NCBI RefSeq assembly: GCF_037975245.1
Contig: NC_092569.1
Location: forward strand, 1,089,001 to 1,153,000
Direction of reading: 5' to 3'
Length of the DNA stretch: 64,000 nucleotides
Origin: Apostichopus japonicus
Lineage: Eukaryota > Echinodermata > Holothuroidea > Aspidochirotida > Stichopodidae
Shown: in pieces, positions 42,290 through 53,622 of the stretch
How positions within the stretch are numbered: position 1 is the first letter of the stretch
Layout: the number at the start of each line of letters is the position of its first letter
The notes under the pieces: generated by a model
The model's database searches: none
What the model was told of the DNA's origin: nothing
Seen by the model: the letters and a program-made list of their open reading frames with translations, nothing else
Made by a program: the position numbers and the translations under genes

Positions 42290-44900
42290 AACCACAAGTA
42301 ATTAAATATTATTATATTTAATTATATATTAAAAGTTTATGAATTTATAGGGTTGTTTTTATCAGTTTGGGTTTTCCCCTCAAATGCACGAAAGAAATAT
42401 ATGAAGGAACATCCAACATTCAATAAGAAAGATGTTTTTGCTGACTGTTCAGGTTAGTTTTAGTATCTCTCCTACACAGGTTAATTAACGAGTCATGTTT
42501 AAGGTAGTCAGCATAGGCCCCAAATTATAGCATGCTATAATGCTAGAAGTTTTCAAAAAGTACTTTCCTGGAGGTATTTACTCTCCAAATTGTTCTCAGA
42601 CATTTTTAAGGAACACACAAGATGACTGAATCTCCCAGTGAGGAAAATTTCCTCGTAGGTTGTAATAAGAACAGTTTTAGAATCTTGACCAAAAGTGACC
42701 ATTTTTGAATATCTAGCATATTTGGGGCCAATACAGCACACCTTTAACAAGTACTCTCCTTAATAGTAGATGTAAACGCAACCTATATCCGTTTCATAAT
42801 CAAAAGGGATATATATGTAACACTGATCTTCGAAAGAAAAATATGTCACACAATAGTTGAAAACCACAATGAATGTAACCTATTTGATTGGCTCAACCTT
42901 TGATCCTACAGTGATATCACAGTAGGTAATCTGTGATGTTATTTGGCAAATATTCTTCAACAGCTTGACTTTCCATTGAAAACCTTCTTGTTGATTCATC
43001 ACCAGTACATGATACATGTGGAATGCATTCGTAGCTGTCTAACCTTATCTGTATTTTAGAATTAAATAAAAAATACAACTTATATGACAAAAGTACAAAA
43101 AAATTGCAGAAAGTTTAATTTCCTCAATGGATGAGTGATAAAGTATTACAAAGAACAAGCAAAGCAATTTCAGTTGAATTGCTGTAATGACATCATTCAC
43201 CTTACTGTTGCCAGATGCAAAATATTTGCTTATTTGAAAATTCATAGCTTTGCCTTTCAGAATGGTATAGGGACGTGGGTTTGTTCTAAAACTGCAGAAA
43301 ACATTCAGCATGATGGTTAATCGATCAACTTCAGACACCACAATATCTCTACTTTTAATTAATTAATGAATAAAAGACGTGTGTATACGTTTGCCGATTG
43401 ATGTCTCCAATATGTTACGGTTTGGAGTTGATACCTCTATGAATTTCTAGTTTACTTCAAAAGACAAAGTTTCAACCTGTCGTTCGGTTTCAAGAGTCCT
43501 TTCCTTCGAGGTCAGTGAAGCAAGAAATAAAAAAAGATAAAAGAAAGAAGAAGAGAAACATACTGACAGCAGATATAATCAAAAACTCCATCTATACTCT
43601 CCTTTTTTGGTCCCCTTTGGCACCTAAATTAAAACTTCATGGGGACAATTTCAACTTTTAATGATGCCTAACTGATTGGGATTGAAGAAGAGTGTTTTTT
43701 TACCAATGAATGCAACTTTGGTCTAATTTTCTTTTCCATTCCTCTGCCTTATTGGATGATTACTCCCTCGCCGTCTCCTACACCCTTGGACGATTGTGAA
43801 ATATTGAAGTCATATAGAAAGACTCCCCTTTGTCAAGCCCCATCTTAGCTGGAAATATATTGCTCGTAAAAGCCTGCCCAGACACTAACGAGACCAGGAA
43901 ACAGGTTAATGCCAAGGGGCCCCCTTGTGAATTTTGTAGAAAGCTGTCAAACCCTATCCCAGAAGATCGACTCTTGGACACAATTGACCTCAAAAATGAT
44001 TGATATGAACAACAAGGTGAACTTTGAGGACTCTCTTTATTTCACAAATACATTTATTTTGACTTTTTTTTGGCTTCCTTTAAGCTCGACAATTGTAATT
44101 TGAACCCACTGTAAAGATGAGGTTGGCATGCTCTGCCATATGCAGCTGTGTTATGAATGTGTTTCAGAACATAAGGGAATTATTCCATTCTGAGTGTTTA
44201 AAGTAATAGTTATTTAGGTTTTAGCATAATGCAATCAATCAGTGGTATCAAATGATATGTGTTTTTTTGTGTGGTTATATGTGAGTAGAACATTCTAACT
44301 ATTTTGAAGGATAACTTTTTCAGCAGTTGGTTTGCTGGAAAACATTACCAGTGGAAGAACCCACAGAACATTAAACATCACTAAAAAACCTTACAAATTA
44401 AAAAGAAGAACCCTTTGGAAGGAAAAAGTACAATTAGAAAGAAAGAAATTACAGTATTTGAAAGAATGTTTTACACATTACTTCAGTAAAGTGGCTGTTT
44501 CTGATTACTGTGTAAAGAGGTAAGATTTGGCCAGTATTACTTAAAACAAGATGGCAATTGGTCAAATAAAGACAGATCTACTGAATTTTATTTAATAATT
44601 AATGAGTTGTTATGGAATGTTTGCAATTCTTTAAAGTTTTCCACCAAGATACTTTATATAATAACATTTAAAAAAAATAGAGTTGAAAAGTTTTAGGATA
44701 TTAGTATATATAAGTTATCATAGATTCCTCCAAATCTTTTCCAAGTGAAAATTTATATTTGGCTGATGAAAATGGAACATAAATTCTAAGCATCCTGTTG
44801 AAATTTGCATTCACTTCCTATTTATTGTTTTCGAATTGCTTGCAAATGTCATCAGGATTCTTAGTTTTTTAAAATACATCTTCCTCCAAACTATCCTTTA
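42290..44900. other. Intergenic DNA between MECR and NOL4, nothing recognised
   Basis: AT-rich. The short open frames here have no splice context, no family motif and no codon pattern I can support. Confidence 0.4.
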
Positions 44901-44911
44901 CAGGATGTATG

Positions 44912-45335
44912 CAGGGGGGTAGGAGCCGGGGGAAATGGGGGCACGTGCCTCCCCCACACTTTTTTGCAAAATAGCAAATGTGACCTACTGGCAAATAAAA
45001 TGTGCCCCTTTGATGAAGAACTGTCTTTTGGAAATCTTAAGCCTTTGTTAATTTTAATATTTTATTGTAATTATTTATTTTTAGTCTGTACATGCTATTT
45101 TTAAATGGCGTCCCATATCTTTTTGTAGCACAGTTAACAATTTCAATAAATAATCAATCAGTGTTGCAGGGCACCATAATAGTATTGATAGCATACTAAC
45201 ACATCATATATATTTAAGTGATATGGCCGGTGTGTATTGGTTTATAGCATAACGAGTGGTGGTAGTGGAATGAGAAAGTGCCCCTCTGGTGTTGTGCCCC
45301 CGCACTTTTTGGAAGCTTCCGACCCCCTGGATGAA
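44912..45335. mobile_element. G/C-run element with inverted ends (~420 bp)
   Basis: The left end caggggggtaggagc and a nearby ccccacacttttttg are mirrored at the right by gcccccgcactttttgg and tccgaccccctgg. No coding sequence. Similar in style to the insert at 45,717. Confidence 0.5.
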
Positions 45336-45544
45336 TGTCAGTTTATTATTAGCTTGGATTTAACGATCTAAATGAATTATGCACCGTAGCTTTGTTTAAA
45401 ATGTCATTAGAAACATGGTGGTGGTAGGCTTTAAAAGCATTTTAGACTTATAGACCTCTTGCTGAGATATTTTGATAAATTTACATTGCGCAAATAATAG
45501 TAGAATATTAGGTAGTTGAAACATAAACATTGTTTCATCCTCAG

Positions 45545-46440
45545 TATTTCGACCCAGACTTGAGCATTATGAGTAAGAATTGAATGTAACATGACTAAGA
45601 CTTGAACATCATGACTAAAACTTAAACCTTGTGACATAGACTTGATAGTATCTAAATAAACTTGGGCATTGTAACCAAGAATTGAATGTTTCATGAGCAA
45701 GCATTGACATAGAACATGTGGGGGATAGAGGGGGGACATGTCCCCCCACCCACTTTTTGAGCTGTGGTAGATGTAACATCCCCCCCTCCAGTTTTCAGGC
45801 CTCTAATGAAAAACATAACCACCATATAAATCACTCCTCGTGTTAGAAGAAAAAGGCAAGTCGGAATATTCAGTACTGCAATATTGTCCAATGTCTCCTG
45901 AATACTGTTAAGTGACAGAGGCTCTTGATGGAAGCCACAAGAATAAATCAAAATGATTTGACCATATTCCGGATATCCGGGTATAACAGCGACAAATGTG
46001 TTGTAGTATGACGTCATTCTGCTTCCCATGTTAACATCATTTTCAATTGATCTGACTGGTTTCATCTGCTGCCCCCCCCCCCCACCTCCCACACCTCAGA
46101 AAAGCTATCTACATCCATGTGACTAAGAACTGAGCATTGCAACTAATACTTGAACGTTATACAACTTGGACTAGAGCATTTTGAGGCAGTCTTGATGTTG
46201 TATGACTAAGATTAAAGAATTCCAATGCAGTCTTCAACTTGACTAATATTTGGGCATTGTGACTACCATGAGCATTTTACTTCTAATACTTGAAAATCAC
46301 AACCTATTCTGGAAGTTTGCATAGAATTGAACATAAATCTGGTAAAGTCTTCATGTTAAACAACTACGATTTGAGCATTGTCACAACTCTGAGAGAAAGA
46401 CTGACTAAGACTGTTGCCATTAAGACTAAGAATTGAAAAA
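45545..46440. repeat. Degenerate minisatellite split by an insertion
   Basis: Units like gacttgagcattatgagtaa / gactaagacttgaacatcat are repeated irregularly at 45,545-45,716 and resume at 46,118-46,440 (gactaagaactgagcattgc). The part between is a foreign G/C-run element. Confidence 0.6.
45717..46106. mobile_element. ~390-bp insert with G-run/C-run ends
   Basis: It starts tgtgggggatagagggggg and ends ccccacctcccacac, an imperfect inverted pair. The same minisatellite stands on both sides, so it looks like an insertion. Confidence 0.5.
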
Positions 46441-46487
46441 AAGTCAGAAATTCCAGGGAAGTACTTTGAAATGTTTGCTTAGTATGA

Positions 46488-46851
46488 TTAAAGGCATTGA
46501 ACACTCGCCCCAAACCTCGTGCCGCCCTCTGACTGTTAACTTTCTGTTGCTTGCAAGTGAAGTTTTCTTCTTGTCGCCACAAAATGCAGACAGTAATGAA
46601 ACGTGATACCTTGTTATCTTTCATCTGGACCTGAGATGTCCATCGCTGCTATGTACACTGTGTTGTGGGTATTGACCGTAGCTGTATGTATTGACTGTAC
46701 ACTAGTGTCTAATTACCGACGGTAGCAAGCTGTGTGTGTATTTTCTGGGATCGATGGTGGTGTCTAACACTTCTGTCACACCTCATTCGAAGCTAGGTCA
46801 GATTACCGGCATTAGACGTTTCTTTGTGCGCGAGTCTTCACTCCCTTCAAC
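46488..46851 (+). mobile_element. MITE, copy 1 of an inverted pair (~360 bp)
   Basis: Starts ttaaaggcattgaacactcg and ends cgagtcttcactcccttcaa, an imperfect TIR. Nearly the whole element is repeated in reverse orientation at 56,585-56,933, for example tgctatgtacactgtgttgt, gactgtacactagtgtctaa and ttaccgacggtagcaagctg. No coding frame. Confidence 0.8.
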
Positions 46852-48140
46852 TTTTGGAGTCAATACTATAACCTCCAGGTGTTTTAATGTCATTTTTAGA
46901 CTTAAGTCACCACTAAAACCTGTTGACTTGGAACCTTGACTTCACATATATTTTGATATATCCCATCCTCTAATTATCAAGCCATAAGCTATGTAATTTG
47001 GTACATAGATATAAAAGGTCCACAGATTTAAGGTACAGAATTACTTTTTTTCTTTATCAGCCTTTGAAGAATAGTCTAATTCCATTCTTCCTGTGGCAAG
47101 TAACAGATTATGATCATACCTAGGCAAGTGCCTACAGATCCCAGTGGTCATGGAACCTTCAATGTCAAGGAGCTCCTATTAAAGGCTAAGGGATCTCTCT
47201 GAACACTTTTGAGTCAAGACCATTTGGGGGAGTGGGTGTACCTACAAAGCTTAACTAGGGGAATGGGGAGCAAATGGAGTCTTAGGGGCCCCAGAGGGGT
47301 TTTGCATGATTTACAGGTACAAGATCCTTCCTTTGTCTATTTGGTATATTACCACCAGACTTAAAAGAAATGCAATTTCAACCACCTGTCAATTTTATAG
47401 ACAGAATTGGGGTTGGGGTTGGGGAGGGAGGGGGATGTCATCCATGTGTATGGAGGAACCAACCTTGAACTTACCCACACCTTAAATCTTTACCAATAGA
47501 GGTGGAAGATATTTGGGGAAATCCAATGGGGTCAAATGCATTATGGGACATGTATGCCCTGGGACCTTACCTTCTAATTCCCCCTCACCTCTTCCACCAT
47601 TTAAAAAGAAATATGTAAAGTTCTAAATTCTTGCAGTTGCTTTGGTAGTAATGGAGGATTTCTGGATCCCATTTAGTTGGGTTTTCTTCTGTCGAATAAG
47701 TTCTTCCCCACAAGATATTGAAACAAAAAATGATGGAAACAAGGATTGAAAGTTATTGTTCTTCTTCTTCATCTTTTTTTTTTATTCTTGTGAACTGCTA
47801 GATAAGTTTGGAAACTGAACAACATAAGAACCATTAACTCGTCAAAGCACACAAATATATCTTCCAATTTAAATTTAAAAAAGATCATGGATAGATATTA
47901 AGGAGAGAAGGTAGCGTTTCCAATACCAGTAGTAATAAGTTGTTCATTCTCTAAAAATACAACAGAAACATAAAATTCTTGAAATAAATAACAAACATAC
48001 TTTGTTTGATAAAAGGAAAAAAAATAAACAAGAAAAGAGGAAACATAATCCCCAAATGATTTTAAAACTCTTTCCAATACCTCAAATAGCTTTTGGTTTC
48101 TGGAACGAAAAGTATTGCACGTTTTTATCTGTCCAAAGAT
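46852..48140. other. Intergenic DNA, nothing recognised
   Basis: No supported exon, RNA gene or clear repeat. Short low-complexity tracts only (for example tcttcttcttc near 47,760). Confidence 0.4.
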
Positions 48141-48145
48141 TTTTC

Positions 48146-48326
48146 TCGGAAAGACTTGAAGTGAAGTTGTACGCCGATGGTTATTATTATATTTTTTTCC
48201 AAAGTGTTGTTTCACTGTCATTTTCTTCATCACAAGCTATTGTGTTTGAGATTGCTGAGTCTCTACAAGAGCTCTCTATATTTTTTGGGTTATTTCTTGG
48301 TTCGGACTTACTTCAAGTCTTTCCGA
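48146..48326. repeat. Inverted repeat, 17-bp perfect arms
   Basis: TCGGAAAGACTTGAAGT (48,146-48,162) is perfectly inverted at 48,310-48,326, with 147 bp between. Class unknown. Confidence 0.7.
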
Positions 48327-48329
48327 AGG

Positions 48330-50825
48330 CAAGGGGATAAAAGACTTTCTCTGAGTTGAACTCACAAAGACGTTGATTACTATTGCAAATTAAACAAACC
48401 TCTCAACGAAACGAGAGAAACGAATAAGGCAAGAAAACTAAAAACAATTGCCATTCAGATGAAGAAAGTAATTAATAATAATAATAATAATGATAATAAA
48501 CATAATTTGGAACAAGATACAATGGTTCAAATTGTGCAGTACTAATACCTCTTTTAAAAGTGAATTACTATACAATCATAAAAAGTGTACAATTACAAAA
48601 TCAAGAAAAGTTGTGTAGGTAGAAAGAATTTTTTGGTATTTTTTTTTTCATTTCTATTTTAACATTGTTTTTCTCTTTTAATGTTTATTTAATTTTTTTT
48701 AAATAGAAATTTTCAGTTGTTCGTCATTTCCTAAAATATTGCAAACTTGTGTAATATCCTAGCAAAATTTCTCCTTGTTTTTTTTTGTGAAACTATGAAC
48801 AGGCAACTGGTAATACAAAGGTAAAAAAAGTGCAACAAGAGATAACTGTTCGAGAAATTAGCCAGAATACTAAGCGACTGCCACCACCCTTTGTATTTTA
48901 TCTTTCACTGTTTCATCTTTAGTTAATATTTTTGTTTTGTTCTTTTTTTGTCATTGTCTTATTGGAATGCTATGCTCTTTCTTAGTAACCTTCATTTATT
49001 ATCCTTGTAGTTACCCTGATTCTAATTTAAACACCCTTTACAACCCCTTTTGACACTTCTCCAAACCCCCCCACCCTGTCCCACTTTTCCCCCTTGCTTC
49101 CTCGTTCCCATTGTCTCAGCCCTGTGACGCATTATTCCTCAATATAGCCCATTCAAGTTTTATGTTTTTAAATTCTGCCTTATCTGCATTCAACTGCAGT
49201 GCCCTCTCCCCTTGTTTTCCTTTAGGACTACCTTTTCCCACTTACACTGTCCAACCCCCCTTCTCTTTCCTTGCACCTCCCCTCCCCTCCTTGTGTCACC
49301 CATCATTACTTCAATATGAATTAACATCAAATAATATTAATTAAATAATAAATAAATAGAATAAATTAAGAAATGAAAGTAAATATGCACAATGCTTATG
49401 AAATGGACTGGTATACTTTGTATACAAATTGCTTGATAACTTCCTACACATTCCTTTGCATGGAACATTTGAAAAATCTATCCCTTAAGTCCCATTAAGG
49501 CATAAGAAATGAAAATGTACTTTTCTGTGTGTGCGTCTGTATAATAGTCTGAAAATTGCTCAATAATTTTCTTGGCCAAGTAGGGAAAAAACAGAAAACT
49601 ACCAAATGAGGCTTTTTAGATGGGGCAAGCATAAAGCAAGCTCCAAATAGCTGAACCTCCAGTGTCGTACTCCTTTATGCAAGATTCCTCAGGTATTTAT
49701 TTCTACACTTAAATGCTACAATCTACAACAAATCCATCTTTAAAATATATTTTATGTTTTTGTTAAGAAAAAGACTTGTATTCAAGGCCACGTCTCCCAG
49801 CTGACACTAACAGTTTATCCTGCAAGGTTTCATAGGGAACCTAACCAAGGTTTATCTCCCATTTCCTCACTTTTTTTAAAACACGCATCGTAATGTGAGA
49901 AAAATATGGGTAAAAATATTAATTGATCATGAGAACTTAAAATTTAGGTCCACTTCCGGACTACACCCCAATGCATTACCAGACTACTAACTTGATTCTC
50001 AACAGAAATTAGTTACATATGAATAAAACACGTAATTGCATTTCCCCCTTCTTATCAATGCCCCCCTCCCTCCATCATTGACCCCCTCCCCTTCAGGGGT
50101 CTGTTAGAGAGTTACCTTTACAATTGTACCTACCAATGAATGAACAATAACTAAAATAGTTACAACAATTGCTTTATAACAATAGCTTTTGTTGTTAACG
50201 TCCGTTGACTATTCAATAGCTAGTATTGTTAACATCCATTGACAGTAGCTACAAAAAATAGCTGAAAATGCAAAATTCCAAATAATGGTAACGATGGCTG
50301 ATATTGTTACGAATCAATGAACGATAGCACCAGCTCATTCCTTACAAATATTTTTACTCTTCTCTTCCTCTGAGAAATTTTAAAAAAGGTAATCTATTTT
50401 TCTACTTAAACTGGATTATATTTCTACAAAAACTCCAGGGATAAGCTAGGCACTGTTTTTTTTACATGACAAAATGCAAACATTTAAACTATGAATGAAA
50501 TATAACATATTTACACAACATTTTTGTCACCCACACTCTGTCAATCAATGACAGAAATGCTTGACATGTTTTTAGTATAAAACATCTCACGTCTTAATTA
50601 ATACCACTGGTACCTCCGAAAAATTTAAAAATGTCATTAACTGCTTCAACTAGGAAATTGTGTATAAAAAGTGTTTCTTCTAAACAATGAACGATAATTT
50701 AAAACAATAATTAACAAATATCATCAAAATCACCTATTATTAAATGGACACCTTAAGGGAGATATATCTCAAATTTGGCAATGGGAAAGTCATTTCATTT
50801 GTTGACAAATGAGTGTGGTAACTAC
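48330..50825. other. Intergenic AT-rich DNA
   Basis: Contains a short (ATA/AAT)n run near 48,475-48,498 and C-rich tracts near 49,060, 49,270 and 50,045. No gene seen. Confidence 0.4.
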
Positions 50826-50828
50826 GCC

Positions 50829-51043
50829 CGGGCCCTGCACAGACAGTGGCCCTGCACAGACAGTGGCCCTGCGCAAACAGTGGCCCTGCACAGACATTGG
50901 CCCTGCACACAGTGGCCGTGCACAGACATTGGCCCTGCACAGACAGTGGCCCTGCACAGACAGTGGCCCTGGCCCAGCACAGACAGTGGCCCTGCACAGA
51001 CAGTGGCCCTGTACAGACAGTGGCCCTGCGCAAACAGTGGCCC
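50829..51043. repeat. 17-bp GC-rich minisatellite, ~12 units
   Basis: Consensus ccctgcacagacagtgg with variants (tgcgcaaacagtgg twice, acattgg, one 15-bp unit, one with an extra ccctgg). It is open in several frames on both strands, which produces false coding calls. Confidence 0.9.
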
Positions 51044-53380
51044 AGCTTTGTACTGTATTTACTGCTGTCTTAATACAGACAACACATTTATTGATTCTCC
51101 TTTTCATATCATTTTGTTCAAACTAGTTTATGCTCTTAACACCAATTCCTCTGGCAAACTCCTCATTATTCAATATTACCCCTTGTGAAACCCAACTTCA
51201 CACAATCTTATACCCAGGCACCGCCCCCACCCTACCTACCTCTGATCATGATCATAAAAAGATACAGAACAGAGCTTTATCATGTCCACTCTTCAAATTC
51301 CTCTGTATACAAGTCCTTGTCTACTATTGAAGACACTTACCTTTTTTCCAATGAAAGGTTTCTCCGAATCTAGCTATTTTTCTTTCCTAGCAGATTTCAA
51401 ACAGAAATTGACTAGGTAGGGATCAAAAATTTATCTCCCTGTTCACATGACTCTTAAAAAAGAACATGGAAATTGATACGATGGCAGTTTTGACTGATAC
51501 TTTTACGTGGAATCAATTTCTGCCAGCTAGCATAATAGACAATGATGAATTACAGCATATCCTGTGTATCATCCACACAGCAAGGTAAGATACTTTCATG
51601 GGAGCTGACCCTATACCTGAAATAATTATGCTGACTCTCTCTCAATATCAGCAATTAGAATTGCTAACTCTTAGAGTCCTTCCTTCTGTAAGATAATAAT
51701 ACTACTACTACTCATGCAGTGTCCATGTACTTTGCTCTAAGCTGTACTCTTACCATCAACAGCTACCAGCAAGTTTTGCGTTCTAACCTTTGCCAGGTTA
51801 CTGTCTAATGCCAAGAACTTGTTCTCAAAACAAAACAATATGATCGGCAGAGAGTACAGATGACTGCTTGTTAGCATGATGACTAGAAAAAAGCCCCCCC
51901 CCCCAATAAAAGCACATCTTTTCATTAGCGATTCTTAATTTCCTTATAGCTTAATGAGGGCTGTTTAATCAAAGACAATGTCTGCATCAACCACTTGTTG
52001 TTTCCCTGTAATCCTATGTTAAAAAAAATTACTGAATAAGTTACAGAATGAAGTTATTACCTTGCTTGATTCACACTTCCATCATTGCACACAGTTAACT
52101 CCCTAGATCCACACCCCTCTTCTCCCCCTATTTATGTCACAAATATGTAAGCATGTGGGGTCCTGAGCCTTAGATCTTTGTTCAAAAAAAAAAAAAACAG
52201 TTTTACCACCGATGGTCCAGTTACACCTTGGGAAGTAAGAAGGTAAATCCCCATATTTATATGATTGTATCAATTTTGTCACAAATTCTGTTCTTACAAT
52301 CAAACTTTTTCTCTCACCACAGATAAAACTCTTCGCTCACTCATAAACCCTCCATAAGCCGATATTTCCAAATCCAGCCGATAAAAACATAACAAAAAAG
52401 GAAAGTCATCCCGTAAAATAACATTGCTAATATAACATACTTTTTTTCAATTTGTAAAATCTGAGATTAGTTTTTGTGAGATATTGCAACAACTTTGGTA
52501 GCCTTGGCAAGACAGGCACGGGAATGGCCCGAGACAATATAACTGAATTTACCGGAAATAAATTAAACAATAAAATAAAAATAATGAGTCTGAGTAGAAC
52601 TAGTTTCAAGTGCCTTAATATGAGAGTTGCATGTCAGCAGCAATTGAGATGCTTCAAGAACCTGTACAGCCAATCACTTTGTATTGAATTACATGTTCAG
52701 CACAGCCATCTCAATAGTTTGCTTGATAGAAACTTACAGTAACCTATAGATAGTCTTGTCAATTGTTGGTGATATTAAATTTTGTATTTCAGTTAAACTA
52801 AAATTAAATCTGTAAGCAACCTTGAAGTTCTGTTCGCACAGAAATAAACTTGAAACTAGAAGGCTATGAACGATGAACGACCATCTCGAACATGGGAATG
52901 TGTGCATGGATGTTTATTATCGTTTTATGGCAACTTGATTGTGTTGCAGAATTAAATACAAACAGATAATGTCAAAGGTCACAGAGATCATGCCAAGCCA
53001 GAAGATGGTGACAAGCACTACATCTTCTGATTGCTAAGTCTCTTTAAATCAAACACTTTCGTGTTGATCCAAACCCTGATGTACCAGCTTTTTTGATATA
53101 AAGTATGTGTGGTACATTAACATGTTGGTAATTCATTCTCACTTTATTTACATTAAAATAAAGAATTTGCGACGCAGATATCGAACATACCAATCTCTTT
53201 AAAGAAAGAGTCTTTACTATCTTTTCTTCTAGCACACTACTTTCTTTTTTCTTCTACATACAGAAGAATGAAAAAACACCTTTAAACTAGCATCCATTCT
53301 CCTTTCCTTTTGATCACCGGTGTAGTTTGACTATGGACACTTTTTTTCCAAATCTTCCACCTAAAGTCTCCACAGTGACA
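51044..53380. other. Intergenic DNA upstream of the NOL4 3' end, nothing recognised
   Basis: AT-rich with a poly-C run near 51,896 and poly-A near 52,186. No supported gene. Confidence 0.4.
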
Positions 53381-53386
53381 CTGGGT

Positions 53387-53392
53387 TTTATT
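53387..53392 (-). promoter_or_regulatory. NOL4: Candidate NOL4 poly(A) signal
   Basis: AATAAA on the minus strand about 67 bp after the stop. Others lie farther on, so the true site is open. Confidence 0.3.
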
Positions 53393-53458
53393 ATTTTGTT
53401 GTTTTTGTTCATCAAGGCAACATTTTCAAACTATTCTGAGTACTTTAATATCTGTATA

Positions 53459-53622
53459 CTAATTGAGTTGCAGAAGCATCTGCTCCAGCTCATCGGCTGA
53501 CCGATACAAAAAGGCCGCCGATTCGCGATAGCTGGTGATGAGTTGACGTATGTTTGCTATTTCAGTCGGGCTTAGTTGAGCTTTGGACGATGACAGCTTC
53601 TTTACACTTAAGTCTGTTGGTC
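53459..53622 (-). CDS. NOL4: NOL4 last exon, conserved C-terminus
   Basis: Acceptor tctctttcacag. Encodes [20 protein letters not shown] then [20 protein letters not shown] and [14 protein letters not shown] with TAG at 53,459-53,461. Closely matches the NOL4/NOL4L end. Confidence 0.96.

Noticed and set aside
43778-44103. Short frames on both strands in the MECR-NOL4 gap
   Set aside because: No recognisable domain, no splice pattern, and lengths expected by chance.
50740-51188. Several overlapping frames of ~100 residues with repeated ALHRQWPCTDSGP-type text
   Set aside because: They are translations of the 17-bp minisatellite, open in many frames on both strands, with no splice or start context.
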